Assembly (NCBI GenBank): GCA_002748265.1
Contig: PDRY01000016.1
Coordinates: 248,001 to 312,000 of the forward strand
Reading direction: 5' to 3'
Origin: Rhodobacterales bacterium
GTDB taxonomy: Bacteria > Pseudomonadota > Alphaproteobacteria > Rhodobacterales > Rhodobacteraceae
Length of the DNA stretch: 64,000 bases
The notes under the pieces are model-generated. The model ran no database searches and was not told the DNA's origin. It saw only the letters and a list, made by a program, of their open reading frames with translations. This document shows, piece by piece, positions 46,799 to 57,218 of the stretch (position 1 is the first letter of the stretch; every line of letters starts with the position of its first letter). The translations under genes and the position numbers were made by a program.

Positions 46799-46839
46799 GA
46801 ACACTCGTAGAACATTCACAAATTGTTCTACGGGTGTGC
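46799..46839. promoter_or_regulatory. LexA operator pair (SOS boxes) before lexA
   Basis: A perfect alphaproteobacterial SOS box, GTTC-N7-GTTC, is read on the minus strand at 46799-46813 (plus strand GAACACTCGTAGAAC). A second box with one mismatch, GTTC-N7-GTGC, is on the plus strand at 46825-46839, ending one base before the lexA ATG. The two boxes are inverted copies agreeing at 13 of 15 positions. This indicates LexA autoregulation. Confidence 0.88.
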
Positions 46840-46840
46840 T

Positions 46841-47533
46841 ATGCTGACCAAGAAGCAACACGATCTTTTGCTCTTCATCCACAAACGCCTTCAAAAGGAA
46901 GGTGTTCCCCCCTCGTTCGAGGAAATGAAGGACGCGCTCGACCTGCGGTCGAAATCCGGGATCCACCGGCTTATCACCGCTCTGGAAGAGCGTGGGTTCC
47001 TGCGCCGCCTGCCGCATAAGGCGCGCGCGCTTGAAATCATCCGCCTCCCGGACAGCATGAGCGATGCCGCCCCCAAGGGCTTCGCGCCGAAGGTGATCGA
47101 CGGTGATCGCCCCGACAGCATCCCGCCCCGCGCCCGCACGGTCGAAGCCGCCGCGACGGAGCTGCCCGTGATGGGCCGCATCGCCGCCGGTGTCCCGATC
47201 GAAGCGATCCAGCACGCCTCGCACAACGTGGCCGTGCCGCAAAGCATGCTTGGCAGCGGCGAACACTATGCCCTTGAGGTGAAGGGCGATTCGATGATCG
47301 ACGCCGGGATCAACGATGGCGATGTCGTTGTCATCAAGGAAACCACCACCGCCGATGACGGCGAGATCGTTGTCGCTCTGGTCGAAGATCAGGAAGCCAC
47401 GTTGAAGCGCATCCGCCGCTCTGGCGGCACCGTGGCGCTCGAAGCGGCGAACCCCGCCTATGAGACCCGCCTGTTCCGCGATGATCAGGTCAAGGTTCAG
47501 GGACGCCTGGTCGGGTTGATCCGCACCTACTGA
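46841..47533 (+). CDS. lexA: LexA repressor
   Basis: A 230-residue SOS repressor and self-cleaving serine protease. The winged helix is at the N-terminus ([32 protein letters not shown] with [20 protein letters not shown]). The cleavage site is Ala116-Gly117 (RIAAGVP), the nucleophile S151 in GDSMIDAGI and the general base K189 (ATLKRI). The ATG at 46841 was chosen because it follows the SOS boxes. The 3' end overlaps the convergent comEC gene by seven bases. Confidence 0.98.
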   Translation: MLTKKQHDLLLFIHKRLQKEGVPPSFEEMKDALDLRSKSGIHRLITALEERGFLRRLPHKARALEIIRLPDSMSDAAPKGFAPKVIDGDRPDSIPPRARTVEAAATELPVMGRIAAGVPIEAIQHASHNVAVPQSMLGSGEHYALEVKGDSMIDAGINDGDVVVIKETTTADDGEIVVALVEDQEATLKRIRRSGGTVALEAANPAYETRLFRDDQVKVQGRLVGLIRTY

Positions 47534-49563
47534 TCAGGAGCGGACGCGGGGGGCTGCGGCGTATTCCAAAGCCGGGATCCCGCGCGCGCCTTCGCTGTTT
47601 CGATCCGCACCCCGTCTGCCCCCACAGAAATCGCAACCGCCCCCGTTTCTTGCAGCCGGGGTGGATCGAAGATCAGGCACGGGCGTTCCCCTGCCAGGCT
47701 GTTCGTGATCAGGATGTCGGCGCCGCCGCACCCCACCAGATCGCCAAGCGCCGTCTTGCCGCGCACGCTGAGCACAGTGAGCCCCGACATCGTCGCCCGC
47801 CCAATCCGTCCGTCCCAGCTCCATGCCGGGCGTTCGGCGGCGGTCTCCTGTTCGACCGGGGCGCCATCGTTCTCCAGCCAGAGCTGCGCGGCGAAACCAT
47901 CCCCACGGGGTCTCGACAGGCTCCGCCCCTGATCCGTCATCACGCCCACCAGACCTCCGGTCTGCGCGATCAGAAGATCAGGCCGCGTGCCCTGCCCCCA
48001 GATGACGAACGCGGCCAGCACGGGCACCGCCCCGGCGATCCGCGCGCGCCCCTGCCACAAGCAGGACCATAGCGCCCCAAAAGCCAGCAGAGGCAGGACA
48101 GAGCCGCTCGGCGCCGGAACATGGCTGACCGCGCCCGGCAAATCGGAGACAGTCCGAGCGACCCACAAGATCCATCTGAGCCCCCACTCCATCGCCCAGA
48201 GCCCGATCCCGGCGAGCCCAAACGGCCACAGGACCGCCGCAAGCACCGCCGACGGCATCACCACCATCGCCATGACCGGCACGCTCACGATATTCGCGAG
48301 CAGGCCGAAATGCGCGATCTGGTTGAAATGCGCAGCCGCGAAAGGCGCTGTTGCCAATCCCGCAACCAAGGATGAGATCAGCACAGACAGCACCGGATGC
48401 CGGGCCCATCGGTGCCGTTGAAGCGCGCGGAAAATCAGGATCAGCGCCGTCGTGGCCGCGAAGGACATCTGAAACCCCGGACCGGTCAGGGCTTCGGGTC
48501 GCAGCACCAGCACGATCAGCGCCGCCACCGCCACCGCCCGCAAGGTCAGCGCCCGTCGGTCCAGCAGAACCGCGCCCAGCACGACCATGGCCATGATGAA
48601 CGCCCGCTCCGTAGCGACCGCGCCGCCCGACAGCGCGAGGTAGAGCGCCCCGGCCGCCATCGCGCCCACAGCCGCGATCTTGCGCAGCGGCAGCCGCAGC
48701 GCCAGCGGGGCAATGGCCGCGCCCACAGCGCGCAGGGCAAAGAACACCACCCCGGTCATCAGCCCCATATGGAGCCCTGAAATCGCGAGCAAATGCGCGA
48801 GGTTGGATCGCCGCAGCGCCTCTACATCGGCTTGGTCGAGCGCGCTTCGATCCCCGGCCGTGACGGCGGCGGCAAAGGCCCCCGGCGCGCCGCCGATCCG
48901 CTCCGCGACGGCGTGGGAGATCGCGTGACGCAGCCGCTCTACCCCCGGCGGATCGGCGTGATCCAGCAGCAAGACCGGCGTGCGGGTGTATCCCACCGCG
49001 CCAAGCTGCTTGAACCAGGCGTGCCGCTGGAAATCAAAGCCCCCCGGTTCAACCGGACCGCCGGGCGGGCCCAGATGGGCGGTCAGGATCACGACCTGCC
49101 CCGGCTCGGGCGTGATCCACTCCTGCGCGCCATGAAGGGCGATGCGGATCCGCGCCGGGGTGCGGGCGGGCTCCATGCTCAGCACCACCCGATCCAGCGT
49201 CAGCCGCAGGGCATCCGAGGCGGATTTGTCGATCCGCACGATTCGACCTTCGACCGGGCCATAGTAGCGAAAGCCAAGGACGGGCTCTGCCACGGCGCGC
49301 GCCCGGGTTCCGGCCAGAGCAAAGCCAAGGGCGATAAGGGTCAGCCCCCACAGCAGCGGGCGGGCCGCTTCGGGGATGAGCCGCGACACGGGCAGCAGGA
49401 TGAGCCCGACAAGAGCACTCCCCGCGAGGGCCGCAACCGAAGGCTCGCGTCCCGCCTCGAAATACAGGCCGATCCCGCAGCCCAACGCGACCGGCGCCCA
49501 GAGCAGCAGGTGACCGCGTTGCCGCAGCCCCGCGTCCCGCATCATGGCAAAGAGCCGTGCCAC
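47527..49563 (-). CDS. comEC: ComEC/Rec2 family competence protein
   Basis: A 678-residue inner-membrane DNA-uptake channel. The N-terminal DUF4131/OB-like part (about 40-190) has [23 protein letters not shown]. The competence domain (about 210-490) has the core motif [28 protein letters not shown] and [15 protein letters not shown], and many membrane segments. The C-terminal region is short and lacks the HxHxDH motif of the metallo-beta-lactamase domain found in Bacillus ComEC; only a degenerate stretch ([14 protein letters not shown]) remains. It is convergent with lexA and divergent from gltX. Confidence 0.92.
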   Translation of the reverse strand: MARLFAMMRDAGLRQRGHLLLWAPVALGCGIGLYFEAGREPSVAALAGSALVGLILLPVSRLIPEAARPLLWGLTLIALGFALAGTRARAVAEPVLGFRYYGPVEGRIVRIDKSASDALRLTLDRVVLSMEPARTPARIRIALHGAQEWITPEPGQVVILTAHLGPPGGPVEPGGFDFQRHAWFKQLGAVGYTRTPVLLLDHADPPGVERLRHAISHAVAERIGGAPGAFAAAVTAGDRSALDQADVEALRRSNLAHLLAISGLHMGLMTGVVFFALRAVGAAIAPLALRLPLRKIAAVGAMAAGALYLALSGGAVATERAFIMAMVVLGAVLLDRRALTLRAVAVAALIVLVLRPEALTGPGFQMSFAATTALILIFRALQRHRWARHPVLSVLISSLVAGLATAPFAAAHFNQIAHFGLLANIVSVPVMAMVVMPSAVLAAVLWPFGLAGIGLWAMEWGLRWILWVARTVSDLPGAVSHVPAPSGSVLPLLAFGALWSCLWQGRARIAGAVPVLAAFVIWGQGTRPDLLIAQTGGLVGVMTDQGRSLSRPRGDGFAAQLWLENDGAPVEQETAAERPAWSWDGRIGRATMSGLTVLSVRGKTALGDLVGCGGADILITNSLAGERPCLIFDPPRLQETGAVAISVGADGVRIETAKARAGSRLWNTPQPPASAPDQ

Positions 49564-49641
49564 CCGCTTGTCTTCCCCCCGCCTGCCCGTCTATCGAAAC
49601 CCAAACTCACCGATCCATCGTTAGCGAAAGGTTAACGTCCG

Positions 49642-51051
49642 ATGTCTGACCGCCCTGTTGTCACCCGTTTCGCCCCCTCGCCCACTGGCGCGCTCCATAT
49701 CGGCGGCGCCCGCACCGCGCTGTTCAACTGGCTCTTTGCCCGCGGCCATGGCGGCACGTTCCTGCTGCGCATCGAGGACACCGACAAGGCGCGCTCGACC
49801 CCAGAGAACCGCGAGGCGATTCTCGACGGTCTGAGCTGGCTGGGGCTGGATTGGGACGGCGATCCGATCAGCCAGGCCGAACGCGCACCGCGCCATGTCG
49901 AGATCGCGCAGGAGCTGCTTGCCGCTGGCAAGGCCTACAAATGCTTCTCCACCCAGGAGGAGATCGAATCCTTCCGTGAGGCCGCCCGCGCCGAAGGCCG
50001 CTCCACCCTCTTCCGCTCGCCCTGGCGCGATGCGGATCCGGCGACCCACCCCGATGCGCCTTACGCGATCCGCCTGAAGGCACCGCAGGACGGATCGACC
50101 ACGATCCAGGACGAAGTGCAGGGCGATATCACCTGGCAGAACGATCAGTTGGATGACCTGATCCTGCTGCGTTCGGATGGCTCGCCCGTTTATATGCTGG
50201 CCGTCGTCGTGGACGATCACGACATGGGCGTCACCCATGTGATCCGGGGCGATGACCATATGGCCAACGCGTTCCGTCAAAAGCTGATCTACGACGCCAT
50301 GGGCTGGGACGTGCCGGTCATGGCCCATGTGCCGCTGATCTTTGGCCCCGACGGCAAGAAGCTGTCCAAGCGCCACGGCGCGACCGGCGCGGCGGAATAC
50401 CGCGCGCTTGGCTATCCGGCGGCGGGGATGCGGAACTATCTCACCCGTCTGGGCTGGAGCCACGGGGACGACGAATTCTTCACCGATGCGCAGGCAAGGG
50501 AGTGGTTCGACCTCAAGGGAATCGGCAAATCTCCGGCCCGGTTCGACTTCAAAAAGCTGGAGCACCTGTGCGGTCAGCACCTTGCGCAGATGGAGGACGC
50601 TGCAGTGCAGCGCGAACTGGACGGCTATTTGCAGGCCACGGGGGCGGATCCGCTGCCAGAGGCACAAAAAGACGCGATGGCGCAGGCAATTCCATTTTTG
50701 AAGGGCAGCGCCAAGACCTATCCCCAGCTCCTTGAAAAGGCACATTTCCTGCTGGTCAGCCGCCCGATTTCGCCCGACGAGAAGGCCTCCAAGGCGCTCG
50801 ATACGGTATCCCGTGGTATGCTGGAAGAATTGACGCCGCAGCTGCAAAATGCTAGCTGGTCGCGTGACGCTCTGGAGCAGATCGTGACCGACCTGGCGCA
50901 AGCCCATGACACCAAGATGGGTAAGCTTGCCGCGCCGCTCCGGGCGGCCCTGGCGGGACGATCCGCAACCCCGAGTGTTTTTGATATGATGCTGGTGCTG
51001 GGACGGGATGAAACCATCGCCCGGATCGCGGATGCCGCCAGCGGGGCCTAA
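49642..51051 (+). CDS. gltX: Glutamate--tRNA ligase
   Basis: A 469-residue class I aminoacyl-tRNA synthetase. The HIGH motif is in [25 protein letters not shown] (about 9-33) and the KMSKS equivalent in [11 protein letters not shown] (about 239-249). C-terminal helical anticodon-binding region complete. Followed by a small terminator. Alphaproteobacteria often have two gltX copies; which type this is cannot be told here. Confidence 0.98.
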   Translation: MSDRPVVTRFAPSPTGALHIGGARTALFNWLFARGHGGTFLLRIEDTDKARSTPENREAILDGLSWLGLDWDGDPISQAERAPRHVEIAQELLAAGKAYKCFSTQEEIESFREAARAEGRSTLFRSPWRDADPATHPDAPYAIRLKAPQDGSTTIQDEVQGDITWQNDQLDDLILLRSDGSPVYMLAVVVDDHDMGVTHVIRGDDHMANAFRQKLIYDAMGWDVPVMAHVPLIFGPDGKKLSKRHGATGAAEYRALGYPAAGMRNYLTRLGWSHGDDEFFTDAQAREWFDLKGIGKSPARFDFKKLEHLCGQHLAQMEDAAVQRELDGYLQATGADPLPEAQKDAMAQAIPFLKGSAKTYPQLLEKAHFLLVSRPISPDEKASKALDTVSRGMLEELTPQLQNASWSRDALEQIVTDLAQAHDTKMGKLAAPLRAALAGRSATPSVFDMMLVLGRDETIARIADAASGA

Positions 51052-51072
51052 GAGCTCCGAAGCCAAACTAGA

Positions 51073-51095
51073 CCCCCGGCACGCCGGGGGTTTTT
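51073..51095 (+). terminator. Terminator of gltX
   Basis: A 7-bp stem CCCCCGG/CCGGGGG with the loop CACG, followed by TTTTT, 22 bases after the gltX stop. Confidence 0.88.
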
Positions 51096-51123
51096 GACGC
51101 AAAACCGTATGTAGGGGACAAAT

Positions 51124-52413
51124 ATGACCGAAAAGACAGCAACACTGACCATCGACGACAAGGAATTCAAACTGCCGATCCTGTCGCCGAGCGCCGGGCC
51201 CGATGTCATCGACATCCGCAAGCTGTATTCCGATGCCGGTGTGTTCACCTACGATCCCGGCTTCACCTCCACCGCATCCTGCGACAGCACCATCACCTTC
51301 ATCGACGGTGGCAAGGGCGAGCTGCTGCACCGCGGCTACCCGATCGACCAACTGGCCGAGAAGTCGCACTATCTCGAAGTGTGCTACCTGCTGCTCTACG
51401 GCGAGCTGCCCTCGGCCAAGGCGCTCGAAGAGTTCGAGCTTCTGGTGACCCGCCACACGATGATCCACGAGCAAATGCACGGGTTCTTCAAAGGCTTCCG
51501 CCGCGATGCGCACCCGATGGCCACGATGGTGGGCGTGGTCGGCGCGATGTCGGCCTTCTACCACGACAGCACCGACATCAACGACGCGCATCAGCGCGAG
51601 GTCGCCTCGATCCGCCTGATCGCCAAGATGCCGACGATCGCAGCCATGGCCTACAAGTATTCCATCGGCCAGCCCTTCGTCTATCCGCGCAACGATCTGA
51701 GCTACGCGGCCAACTTCCTGCACATGTGCTTCTCGGTTCCGGCCGAGGAATATCACGTGGACCCGGTTCTGGCCCGCGCCATGGACCGCATCTTCACGCT
51801 GCATGCCGATCACGAGCAGAACGCATCGACCTCGACCGTGCGTCTGGCATCGTCCTCGGGGGCCAACCCCTTCGCCTGTATCGCGGCCGGCATCGCCTGC
51901 CTTTGGGGCCCCGCTCACGGCGGCGCCAACCAGGCCACGCTTGAGATGCTGCGCGAGATCGGCTCCGTCGACCGGATCCCGGAATTCATCAAGCGCGCGA
52001 AGGACAAGAACGACCCGTTCCGCCTGATGGGCTTTGGCCATCGCGTCTACAAGAACTTCGACCCGCGCGCGAAGGTGATGAAAGAATCCGCCGACGAGGT
52101 GCTCGACCTGCTGGGCGTGGAAAACAACCCCGCGCTCCAAGTCGCCAAAGAGCTGGAAAAAGCCGCACTCGCCGATGACTACTTCGCCGAGAAGAAGCTC
52201 TTCCCGAATGTCGATTTCTACTCCGGCATCATCCTTGAAGCGATGGGATTCCCGACCTCGATGTTCACCCCGATCTTCGCGCTTTCGCGCACCATCGGCT
52301 GGGTGAGCCAGTGGAAAGAGCAGCTTGCCGATCCGGCGCACAAGATCGGTCGCCCGCGCCAGCTCTACCAGGGCGACACCCTGCGGGACTATGTCGAGAT
52401 CGAAAACCGCTGA
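51124..52413 (+). CDS. gltA: Citrate synthase
   Basis: A 429-residue type II citrate synthase condensing oxaloacetate and acetyl-CoA. Catalytic His and surroundings are in [18 protein letters not shown] and [24 protein letters not shown]; the other His lies in [26 protein letters not shown]. The N-terminal small domain of type II enzymes is present. Preceded by GGGGAC; followed by a strong terminator. Confidence 0.99.
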   Translation: MTEKTATLTIDDKEFKLPILSPSAGPDVIDIRKLYSDAGVFTYDPGFTSTASCDSTITFIDGGKGELLHRGYPIDQLAEKSHYLEVCYLLLYGELPSAKALEEFELLVTRHTMIHEQMHGFFKGFRRDAHPMATMVGVVGAMSAFYHDSTDINDAHQREVASIRLIAKMPTIAAMAYKYSIGQPFVYPRNDLSYAANFLHMCFSVPAEEYHVDPVLARAMDRIFTLHADHEQNASTSTVRLASSSGANPFACIAAGIACLWGPAHGGANQATLEMLREIGSVDRIPEFIKRAKDKNDPFRLMGFGHRVYKNFDPRAKVMKESADEVLDLLGVENNPALQVAKELEKAALADDYFAEKKLFPNVDFYSGIILEAMGFPTSMFTPIFALSRTIGWVSQWKEQLADPAHKIGRPRQLYQGDTLRDYVEIENR

Positions 52414-52431
52414 TCGACCGCCAAACAAACG

Positions 52432-52463
52432 AAAGCCGGGCCCAAAAGGGTCCGGCTTTTTTC
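52432..52463 (+). terminator. Terminator of gltA
   Basis: A 12-bp stem AAAGCCGGGCCC/GGGTCCGGCTTT with an AAAA loop (one G-T pair), continuing into TTTTTT. Confidence 0.93.
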
Positions 52464-52506
52464 TTTGTGTGAGTCACCCCGCCGCGCGGACCCGGCGAGG
52501 CCGGTG

Positions 52507-54987
52507 TCAGTCTTGATCGCCGCCGGCCACCTCACTGCTGGAGACTGGTTCAATCGGTGCCGAAGGGCGCGCGGGCGTGGATGACGGCGCAAGAGGCGTA
52601 TCAAGCGGCGTGTCACTGCCGGTCTCGCTGGAGCGGATCCAGATGTCGCGCTGCGGGAACGGGATCTCGATCCCCTCTTCAGCGAAACGTTTGGCAATCT
52701 CGTGGCGCATTTCGCTGCCCACGCTCAGCCCCCAGTTCACATCCCTCAGGATCGCCCGAATTTCGAAGTCCAGAGAGTTGTCGCCAAAGCCCTGGAACAG
52801 GATCGAAGGCTCGGGGCGCATCAGCACCATGGGGTTCGATTCGGCCACCTCGCGCAGGATTTGCTCCACCCGGCGGGTATCGGTCCCGTAGGCGACCCCG
52901 ACCGGCACGATGACCCGCCCGACGGAATTCCCCCGCGTCCAGTTGGTCACCACGCCCGACACAAGATCGGCATTGGGGACGATCACATCCGTCCGGTCAA
53001 AGGTCTGAATGCGGGTTGAGCGGACCGAAATGGATTGGACAATCCCCATCTGCCCGCCAACCTCGATCCAGTCCCCTTCCGAAATCGGTCGCTCAATCAG
53101 AAGGATGATCCCCGATACGAAGTTCGACACCACGTTCTGAAGACCAAAGCCGATCCCGACCGACAGTGCCCCCGCGACGATGGCCAGCGACGACAGGTCG
53201 ATCCCCGCCAACGTGATCGCGGCGAGCGCGGCAATGAAAATGCCGATATAGCCCAGCCCCGACACAATCGCATTCTGCCCGCCCTTATCCAACGACGTGC
53301 GCGGCAGCACCGTGGAGGCCAGCGTACCCTGGATCAGCCGCGTCAGCGTGTACCCAGCCCCGAACACGATGGCGAAAGTTATGAAGTCGCTGGGTGAAAT
53401 CGTGGTCTGACCGATGGTGAACCCTTCGCGGAACCGCGCCCAGAGCTCTGTCAGATCGGCCACCCGCGCGCCCCAGATCAGCGCCAGCAGCGGCAGCACC
53501 AGAAGGGCCAGGGCAAAGCCGCCCAGCACCGGGATCAGCGCCTCTCGCTCGCTCGCGTCTTCGCTCCGCGTGAGATAGGCGTGAAGGTCGATCAGGAACC
53601 GCTGCAGCAGGATGACGCTGCCAAGCACCGCCAGGGTGGTGATCGCCGGGTAAATCAGCGCCTGGGCGCCGCGCGCATAGCCCAGAAGCGCCAGAGCCGC
53701 CCCGGCCAGAGCCACGATCCGGGCGGCCTGCCCCATCCAGCCCGCAAGCCTGCGCAGATAGGGGATCGGCGGCGCGTCATCGTCATCGGCGGGGTCTCGC
53801 GGCAGTCGCAAGATCCCCCCCAGAAGGAACAAAAGCCAGGCCGCCACGAAATCAGCCGGAAACAAGATCACGCCCGTGAGCGCCGCATCGGGCGCCTCAA
53901 GGCTGCCGCCGGACATCAGCAACGCCCCCCAGCTGCGGAGCGCCATGATCCAGGCCATGGCTGGCAGGACCCACCGGCCCCGCGCCGCGCGGGCGCTGTC
54001 CAGATCGAGCGGCCCGGGATCGGACGGATCAAAGAAATGCCCGGCCAACCAATGGGCCATCAGCACCAAGATGGCGAGCACCGGCAGCACGCCGACCATC
54101 GTTTCGCCGCGCCATGACAGCATGTTCAGCGCAATGATGGACTCCGTGACCAGCACCAGCCCGAGAAACGGCAGAACGATCAGCCCCAGTGATAGCAGGA
54201 ACCGCCAGACCGCCCGCCCTCTCAGGCCAACCCGATCCTGCAACCCCTTGATCCACGCCCGGCCACGCCACAGCAGCAGCACCGCCGCCGCGAGCAAGCC
54301 CATGATCAGAGGGAGGTTCGAGATCGCGGCCCCGATGCGCGCGGAATTGGACATCGACTCGCTCAGGTCTTCGACCAGGACACGAGTCTCATGCAGCAGC
54401 GCCATAATCGCCGGAGCCCAGTTCACGGGATTGAGCGGCGAGAGCCCGCGCGTTGTCACATGGGACGCCTGCCGGTCGCGGGTGATTGCGTCGATCTCAG
54501 CGATCAGCCCGTTGGCTTCGGTGTAGCGCTCCCGCGCAAGCAGAGCGGGAGCCTCAAGCCGCGCCAGTTCATCCCGCAGAGCCTCGCGCCGGGCCTGGAT
54601 AAGGGGGATGTCGTCCTGTCCTTCGTTGGGAACGGGGCCGAGCGCCTCAATCTGAGCCTTTACCGTCGAAATCCGCCCCGCATTCTCGTTCTGCGCGGTC
54701 AGAAATTCGTCGCGCCGGGTTGCCAGCTCTGCCCTGAGCTGGCGCAGGGAAAAGGCGCTCGGGTTTTCGGACTGGATCCGGGTTTCAGCGCGATCAGCAA
54801 GCGCAGCCCAGCCGCCCAGACCGGTCTCGGGCGCCAATTCTTGCTGCAGGGCTTCGGCCGGGGAGCGCTCCTCCGTTTGGCTTGCGGCGCCCGCGCTGCC
54901 TGCGTCGTCGATCGCGACCTGCGACAGCGCGACCGAGCCGCAAAGCCCGAGCGCCAGTGCCAAAAGCGCGGCGCGCAGGCGCATCAC
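52507..54987 (-). CDS. MscS-type mechanosensitive channel with DUF3772 periplasmic domain
   Basis: An 826-residue inner-membrane protein. A signal peptide (LLALALGLCGSVALS) leads to a coiled periplasmic DUF3772-like domain (about 30-190, with RQLRAELATRRDEFLTAQNENAGRISTVKAQIEALGPVP). About ten membrane segments follow. The C-terminal MscS core (about 560-780) has the pore and hinge region SLAIVAGALSVGIGFGLQNVVSNFVSGIILLIERPISEGDWIEVGGQMGIVQSISVRSTRIQTFDRTDVIVPNADLVSGVVTNWTRG. It releases solutes at osmotic downshock. Start overlaps cysK by four bases. Confidence 0.93.
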   Translation of the reverse strand: MMRLRAALLALALGLCGSVALSQVAIDDAGSAGAASQTEERSPAEALQQELAPETGLGGWAALADRAETRIQSENPSAFSLRQLRAELATRRDEFLTAQNENAGRISTVKAQIEALGPVPNEGQDDIPLIQARREALRDELARLEAPALLARERYTEANGLIAEIDAITRDRQASHVTTRGLSPLNPVNWAPAIMALLHETRVLVEDLSESMSNSARIGAAISNLPLIMGLLAAAVLLLWRGRAWIKGLQDRVGLRGRAVWRFLLSLGLIVLPFLGLVLVTESIIALNMLSWRGETMVGVLPVLAILVLMAHWLAGHFFDPSDPGPLDLDSARAARGRWVLPAMAWIMALRSWGALLMSGGSLEAPDAALTGVILFPADFVAAWLLFLLGGILRLPRDPADDDDAPPIPYLRRLAGWMGQAARIVALAGAALALLGYARGAQALIYPAITTLAVLGSVILLQRFLIDLHAYLTRSEDASEREALIPVLGGFALALLVLPLLALIWGARVADLTELWARFREGFTIGQTTISPSDFITFAIVFGAGYTLTRLIQGTLASTVLPRTSLDKGGQNAIVSGLGYIGIFIAALAAITLAGIDLSSLAIVAGALSVGIGFGLQNVVSNFVSGIILLIERPISEGDWIEVGGQMGIVQSISVRSTRIQTFDRTDVIVPNADLVSGVVTNWTRGNSVGRVIVPVGVAYGTDTRRVEQILREVAESNPMVLMRPEPSILFQGFGDNSLDFEIRAILRDVNWGLSVGSEMRHEIAKRFAEEGIEIPFPQRDIWIRSSETGSDTPLDTPLAPSSTPARPSAPIEPVSSSEVAGGDQD

Positions 54988-56027
54988 GAGTCCTCAAGCA
55001 CGGACGGCAGATCGGGGGCTTCAGCCTCCATCCAGTCAGCCAGCGGCAGACCTTTGTCGCGCAGGAACACCGGGTTGTAGAGCTTGGACAGGTAGCGCGT
55101 GCCGTAATCGCACAGCATGGTGACGATGGTGTGGCCCGGCCCCATCTCACGCGCCATGGCCATGGCGCCCGCGACGTTGATCCCGGCAGAGCCGCCCAGG
55201 CAGAGCCCCTCATCGGCCATCAGGTCGTAAAGCACCGGCAGCGCTTCGTCATCGAAGATCCGGTAGCTCATGTCGGGCGTGAAGCCTTCCAGATTGGCGG
55301 TGATCCGCCCCTGCCCGATCCCTTCGGTGATCGAGCCCCCTTCGGAGCCGAACTCGCCGGTGGTGTAATAGCTGTAAAGCGCCGAGCCGCCCGGATCGGT
55401 CAGCGCAACCTTAACGCCCTTGGGCTGCAGCGCCATGCCGACCCCTGCGAGCGTGCCGCCCGAGCCAACAGCGCAGGTGAACCCGTCCACGCGGCCGCCC
55501 AGCTGCTGCCAGATCTCGGGTCCGGTGCCGTCGATATGGGCCTGCCGGTTGGCGGTGTTGTCGAACTGGTTCGCCCAGACCACGCTGTGCCCCTGCGCGG
55601 CAAGCGCCTTGGCCAGACGTTCGGAATAGCGCACATAGTTGTTCGGGTTCTTGTAAGGCGCCGCCGGAACTTCAACGAGCTGCGCCCCCGCAAGCCGGAG
55701 CATCTCTTTCTTTTCCTGGCTTTGCGTCTCGGGAATGACGATCACCGTCTTGAAGCCCATCGACGCCCCCACGAGCGCGAGCCCGATCCCGGTATTGCCC
55801 GCCGTGCCTTCCACGATGGTGCCGCCGGGTTTGAGCGTCCCGCGCGCGACCGCATCCCGGATCATCCACAGCGCGGCCCGGTCCTTGACGGACTGGCCGG
55901 GGTTCATGAACTCTGCCTTGCCGTAGATCTCACAGCCGGTGGCATGAGAAGGGCCATTGAGCCGGATCAGGGGCGTGTTGCCGACGGCTTCGGCCAGGTT
56001 CTGCACGGGGGCTGGGGCATGGGTCAT
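54984..56027 (-). CDS. cysK: Cysteine synthase A
   Basis: A 347-residue PLP enzyme making cysteine from O-acetylserine and sulfide. The PLP lysine is K48 in NPGQSVKDRAA. The substrate loop reads GTAGNTG (74-80) where E. coli CysK has TSGNTG, and the phosphate loop is GSGGTLAG. In Rhodobacter sphaeroides cysK lies next to the tellurite-resistance genes trgAB, and the same order is kept here. Coupled to the MscS-type gene by ATGA. Confidence 0.95.
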   Translation of the reverse strand: MTHAPAPVQNLAEAVGNTPLIRLNGPSHATGCEIYGKAEFMNPGQSVKDRAALWMIRDAVARGTLKPGGTIVEGTAGNTGIGLALVGASMGFKTVIVIPETQSQEKKEMLRLAGAQLVEVPAAPYKNPNNYVRYSERLAKALAAQGHSVVWANQFDNTANRQAHIDGTGPEIWQQLGGRVDGFTCAVGSGGTLAGVGMALQPKGVKVALTDPGGSALYSYYTTGEFGSEGGSITEGIGQGRITANLEGFTPDMSYRIFDDEALPVLYDLMADEGLCLGGSAGINVAGAMAMAREMGPGHTIVTMLCDYGTRYLSKLYNPVFLRDKGLPLADWMEAEAPDLPSVLEDS

Positions 56028-56081
56028 GTCGCTACTCCGGTGTGGTCGGGTATGAATCCCTAGGCCGCGGGCGCGCGCGGT

Positions 56082-57218
56082 TCAAGCGGGAACGCGCCCC
56101 GCCGCCTCTTCACGAATGCAGGAGCGGTGGCGGGCCAGCCACAGCAGCATCATCGCCAGAGGCCCCACGTCGATCTCTCCGCTGTCGATCATGGCAAGCG
56201 CGGCGTCCAGCGGCAGGATGTGGGTGCGGATGTCTTCGTGTTCATCCTCGGCGCCGCCGATGCGCCCGTCCGACTCGGGCAGAATGCAGCGTGCGAGGAA
56301 GCAGTGGAAATACTCCGTCGAATACCCCGGCGAGGCATAGACCGTCGCGATCCGCTCCACCTGGCCCACGCTCAGCCCCGCCTCCTCGGTCGCCTCGCGG
56401 CGCACGCAGTCTTCGGGGCTTTCGCCTTGCTCGACCAGCCCGGCAATGGGCTCCAGCGTCCAGGGTCGGCTGTCGCCCCGACGCCACGGACCCAGCCGGA
56501 ACTGTTCGATCAGCAAGACCCGGTCGGTCGCGGGCTCATAGGGCAGCACGAGCGCCGCGTCATGGCCAACGAAGATCTCGCGCGACATGGGATCGCTCAT
56601 CGTTCCGACAAAGCGCGGGACGCTCAAGGTGACGGTGTCGAACCTGAAGAACCCGAAATGGGCCGGAGCGCTTTGCGCGACCTCGATCCGGGCGAGATCC
56701 GGCGGCGCGGGGCGGGTGAGCGCCTTGGGCTGCATCGCATAGAGCCGTGCTTGCGCCCGCGCCCGAATGGTCATCATGACGCGGGCCAGATCGGCGGCGG
56801 TCCGTCGGCCATATTCGGCCATGATCTCTGCGGCCACGATGCACTCCAGATCGGCGTGATCGCGCGCCCAGTACTCATAATCCCAGGCCATGGCCTCAGA
56901 GGTCGGCGCCCTGGCCGCAAGAAGCTGCGCCGTCTGCGACGTGCCATCGGCATTCACGCGGCGCTCTTGCACATCCAGCCCAAGCGCCGTGGCGTAATAG
57001 TCCACGCGCGCCTGCTCATCCTCACTGAGCCCGCTGCACAGCACCCCAGGCGCCTCCGCGCCCTCCTGAGGTTGCAAATGTGGCAGAGCCGCCCCTTGCG
57101 CGCAGTGCAGAGCAGACCCTGGCAGCACCGCTGCCCGCCCCGGCACCGCGCGACCGATGACGATCCCGCGCACCTCTTCCAGCCGCAAAGGCCCGTAGAG
57201 GAACAGCGGCGACGTCAT
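56082..57218 (-). CDS. trgB: NUDIX hydrolase fused to gamma-glutamylcyclotransferase-like domain (TrgB)
   Basis: A 378-residue two-domain protein. Residues 1-165 look like an AIG2/gamma-glutamylcyclotransferase-type domain, beginning FLYGPLRLEEVRGIVIGRA. Residues about 215-360 form a NUDIX domain with a full box, GLVEQGESPEDCVRREATEEAGL (Gx5Ex7REUxEExGU), after EQFRLGPWRRGDSRPWTLEPIAG, as in ADP-ribose/ADP-sugar pyrophosphatases. The order trgA-trgB-cysK matches the tellurite-resistance locus described in R. sphaeroides. It overlaps trgA by four bases. The ATG at 57218 is the natural start; the longer open frame upstream is the trgA shadow. Confidence 0.9.
   Translation of the reverse strand: MTSPLFLYGPLRLEEVRGIVIGRAVPGRAAVLPGSALHCAQGAALPHLQPQEGAEAPGVLCSGLSEDEQARVDYYATALGLDVQERRVNADGTSQTAQLLAARAPTSEAMAWDYEYWARDHADLECIVAAEIMAEYGRRTAADLARVMMTIRARAQARLYAMQPKALTRPAPPDLARIEVAQSAPAHFGFFRFDTVTLSVPRFVGTMSDPMSREIFVGHDAALVLPYEPATDRVLLIEQFRLGPWRRGDSRPWTLEPIAGLVEQGESPEDCVRREATEEAGLSVGQVERIATVYASPGYSTEYFHCFLARCILPESDGRIGGAEDEHEDIRTHILPLDAALAMIDSGEIDVGPLAMMLLWLARHRSCIREEAAGRVPA

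Noticed and set aside
47527-49563. ComEC suspected to be truncated because the metallo-beta-lactamase motif is missing
   Set aside because: The frame continues in a coherent C-terminal region and ends convergently with lexA; a degenerate short C-terminus is probably normal for this family here.
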